From Promethearchaeia archaeon (GTDB taxonomy: Archaea > Asgardarchaeota > Lokiarchaeia > Sigyniarchaeales > SOKP01): a DNA stretch of 7,379 bases. Below the pieces are notes generated by a model. It ran no database searches, was not told the origin of the DNA, and was given only the letters and a program-made list of their open reading frames with translations. Of the stretch, positions 5,875 to 7,379 are shown one piece after another. Within the stretch, counting starts at the first letter, position 1. Each line of letters opens with the position of its first letter. Where the stretch lies: assembly GCA_029856375.1 (NCBI GenBank), contig JAHQWX010000079.1:1-7379 (forward strand), given 5' to 3'. The position numbers were made by a program, and so were the translations under genes.

Positions 5875-5882
5875 AAAAAAAA
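5875..5882 (-). terminator. T8 terminator candidate after the hydrolase gene
   Basis: A run of eight T on the minus strand lies 28 bases after the hydrolase stop codon and ahead of the POR promoter. It is a good candidate for an archaeal intrinsic terminator that isolates the two units. Confidence 0.5.
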
Positions 5883-5910
5883 GTTAAGGGATAATTTAAA
5901 AGTTGGCTAT

Positions 5911-6741
5911 TTAGAAATGCTTTTCCAACCAATCGCTTAAATCTTTTAATACTTTCTTCCGATCCTTTTCTAATTCGTTGTATACCTCGTGATATAAGTC
6001 GTCGTAGATTATTATCGTTTTATCATCCATTTGAAATCCAGATATTACTTCCTCAGCTTCAGTTACCGCTTGGTCGTCTGAACCTCTTTGAAATAAGAGG
6101 GGCAATTTAAAATCTTTCACTGTTTCTGGCATTTTTGAAAAAGCAGCAAACATAATATGCGCTAATTTTGATGTACATTTTTTATAGCGAACCAATGGAT
6201 CTTCAACATACGCTTTTACTTCTTCCGGATCGTGAGAAAGGAAATTAGCATCAAGTCCAGAACTAGCACTCATTTTTGGAGCAATTTTGGAAATAAGTTT
6301 TGCCATAAATTTTAGAGCACCACCTTTATTTCCATAATTTTTTCCGCTTCCTGATAGGATTAAACCGCTCAAGAGTGATTCGTATTTAATTACAAAAGAC
6401 ACTGCAATTCCTGAACCCATAGAATGACCAAGCATGAATATTGGCAATCCCTTATGTCTGTTTTTTATAATATCGTAAAGTTTTTTCTCGTCTTCTACAA
6501 ATTCATCCATACTATTAGCGAAATTTATAATTCCCTCGCTTTTCCCATGTCCGCGGTGATCATCAGCGTAAACAGCATAACCGAGTGGAATTAATGCGTT
6601 CACTACATGCATATATCTTCCTGAATGTTCTGCAAATCCGTGAACAACTTGAACAACGGCTTTAGGTTTGTCTGGGAGCCACGCTTGATAGTAGATTTTT
6701 AATCCACCAACACCTTTGAATTCGCTCTCAATATGTTTCAT
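5911..6741 (-). CDS. alpha/beta hydrolase, monoacylglycerol lipase/lysophospholipase type
   Basis: A 276-residue serine hydrolase of the Hydrolase_4 (PldB/monoglyceride lipase) family. Visible motifs are the oxyanion-region 'HGFAEHSGRY' (34-43), 'DHRGHGKSEG' (61-70), the nucleophile elbow GHSMG (105-109, S107), the acid in 'GSDDQAV' (D223 best fits G-x2-D-x2-V) and the catalytic 'LYHEVYNE' histidine H251. A helical lid region spans about 140-205. There is no signal peptide or membrane anchor, so it is cytoplasmic. Family members cleave monoacylglycerols or lysophospholipids; the true substrate in an archaeon with ether lipids is unknown. The ATG has no clear ribosome-binding site but a TATA-like box sits 25-33 bases upstream, which suggests a leaderless transcript. 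It is monocistronic, ending 177 bases before the POR gamma start, and divergent from mutS. Confidence 0.9.
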   Translation of the reverse strand: MKHIESEFKGVGGLKIYYQAWLPDKPKAVVQVVHGFAEHSGRYMHVVNALIPLGYAVYADDHRGHGKSEGIINFANSMDEFVEDEKKLYDIIKNRHKGLPIFMLGHSMGSGIAVSFVIKYESLLSGLILSGSGKNYGNKGGALKFMAKLISKIAPKMSASSGLDANFLSHDPEEVKAYVEDPLVRYKKCTSKLAHIMFAAFSKMPETVKDFKLPLLFQRGSDDQAVTEAEEVISGFQMDDKTIIIYDDLYHEVYNELEKDRKKVLKDLSDWLEKHF

Positions 6742-6765
6742 ACTTAATTCACACTTTTTTTATTT

Positions 6766-6774
6766 GTATATTAG
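6766..6774 (-). promoter_or_regulatory. TATA box candidate for the hydrolase
   Basis: CTAATATAC on the minus strand is 25-33 bases before the hydrolase ATG. That distance would place the transcription start at or next to the ATG, consistent with the missing Shine-Dalgarno site and a leaderless mRNA. A small inverted repeat AACC-TTTA-GGTT (6793-6804) lies just upstream. Confidence 0.45.
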
Positions 6775-6867
6775 AATCAAATTCACAAAAAAAACCTTTA
6801 GGTTATGTTATCAACTTAATAAAAATCATTAAAATTATGCAGAGACTTTTTATTTAAATTAAGTAAG

Positions 6868-6876
6868 TATATTTTA
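6868..6876 (+). promoter_or_regulatory. TATA box candidate for mutS
   Basis: TATATTTTA lies 40-48 bases before the mutS ATG and would give a leader of roughly 15-20 bases. A second AT-rich match, TATTTAAA, lies at 6851-6858. The leader has no convincing Shine-Dalgarno site, only TAGG 13 bases before the ATG. Confidence 0.35.
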
Positions 6877-6915
6877 ATTAGAAAGCACACGAGGAAATTA
6901 GGTTTAAACTTTGCC

Positions 6916-7379
6916 ATGGAGTCTTATAAGGACCTAAACCCTAGAAAGTTAACTCCAATGATGAAACATTGGTACGATGTTAAGAAACAATACCCCGATA
7001 AATTAGTAGCGTACAGAATGGGCGATTTTTTTGAGTTCTTCTACGATGACGCCGTTAGGATATCTAGACTTCTTGGAATTACGCTGACAAGAAGAACTTT
7101 CGGAGGGAGAGATTCATATCCTCTCGCGGGCATACCACATCATTCCGGTAATTATTTCAAGAATTTAGTGAACATGGGGGAAACGGTAGTCATAGTTGAC
7201 CAAACTGAAGATCCCGCCGAATCAAGAAGAAAAGGAAAGAAAATTGTTGACCGAGACATCGTAAGGATTCTTTCTCCAGGGACAATTATCGAATCTGACA
7301 TGCTTAACGCGAGCGAGAACAATTATGTTTCTGCAATTGTAAGAAACAAAAAAGCCTTTGGTATTGCATTAGCCGATTT
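6916..7379 (+). CDS. mutS: DNA mismatch repair protein MutS, N-terminal part (cut by window end)
   Basis: The frame opens at the ATG at 6916 and stays open to the window edge: 154 complete codons. The visible part is MutS domain I (mismatch recognition), beginning 'LTPMMKHWYDVKKQYPD', then 'YRMGDFFEFFYDDA' (33-46), 'LLGITLTRR', 'AGIPHHSGNYFKNLV', 'VDQTEDP' and 'VRILSPGTI'. The Phe-x-Glu element that inserts at a mismatch is intact (F38, E40), which marks it as MutS1 type rather than MutS2, which lacks this domain. The connector domain is just beginning at the edge; the lever, clamp and ATPase are outside the window. It is transcribed divergently from the hydrolase. MutS1 is patchy in archaea and is often thought to have come from bacteria. 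Whether mutL follows cannot be seen. Confidence 0.93.
   Translation, partial: MESYKDLNPRKLTPMMKHWYDVKKQYPDKLVAYRMGDFFEFFYDDAVRISRLLGITLTRRTFGGRDSYPLAGIPHHSGNYFKNLVNMGETVVIVDQTEDPAESRRKGKKIVDRDIVRILSPGTIIESDMLNASENNYVSAIVRNKKAFGIALAD

Noticed and set aside
6898..6952. Possible long-range stem (TTAGGTTTA with TAAACCCTA) enclosing the mutS start codon.
   Set aside because: It needs a bulged C and a loop of nearly 40 bases, and half of it is coding. Chance pairing is as likely as start-site control.
6955..6972. Inverted repeat CCAATG-ATGAAA-CATTGG early in mutS.
   Set aside because: It encodes the conserved PMMKHW start of MutS domain I, so the symmetry is probably a by-product of coding.
1..7379. 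CRISPR arrays, insertion sequences, att sites and replication origins.
   Set aside because: No regularly spaced repeats, transposase fragments, terminal inverted repeats with target duplications or integrase genes were seen. The tRNA 3' end is not duplicated elsewhere in the window.

Overview
The window looks archaeal, most likely from an AT-rich Asgard archaeon (Promethearchaeota; a Lokiarchaeia-like lineage is a guess). Four things point there. A leucine tRNA gene is interrupted in at least three places. A four-subunit pyruvate:ferredoxin oxidoreductase (POR) is encoded in archaeal gene order. TATA-like boxes sit about 25-40 bases upstream of several genes. A small membrane protein carries a gelsolin-like domain, a eukaryotic-signature fold known from Asgard genomes. 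No single item proves the lineage; the gelsolin match is by motif, not by search.

Layout: everything except the last gene is on the minus strand. 190-391 is a 202-base tRNA-Leu(GAG) gene whose mature form can be rebuilt only by removing three insertions. 392-648 is non-coding and holds the tRNA promoter and a perfect palindrome. 649-2449 is a tight two-gene operon: a gelsolin-like/four-TM membrane protein first, then a HEAT-repeat/coiled-coil/winged-helix-like protein. 2581-5733 is the POR operon in the order gamma, delta, alpha, beta, with overlaps at delta/alpha and alpha/beta and an 81-base hairpin-bearing gap between gamma and delta. 5911-6741 is a monoacylglycerol-lipase/lysophospholipase-type hydrolase. 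6742-6915 is a divergent promoter region, and 6916 to the window end is the 5' part of a plus-strand mutS.

Function: the POR complex joins acetyl-CoA and 2-oxoacid metabolism to reduced ferredoxin and is the core metabolic unit here. The gelsolin-TM/HEAT pair is the most novel locus: a putative actin-binding module tied to a membrane and co-expressed with an alpha-solenoid protein. The hydrolase and mutS are apparently independent genes.
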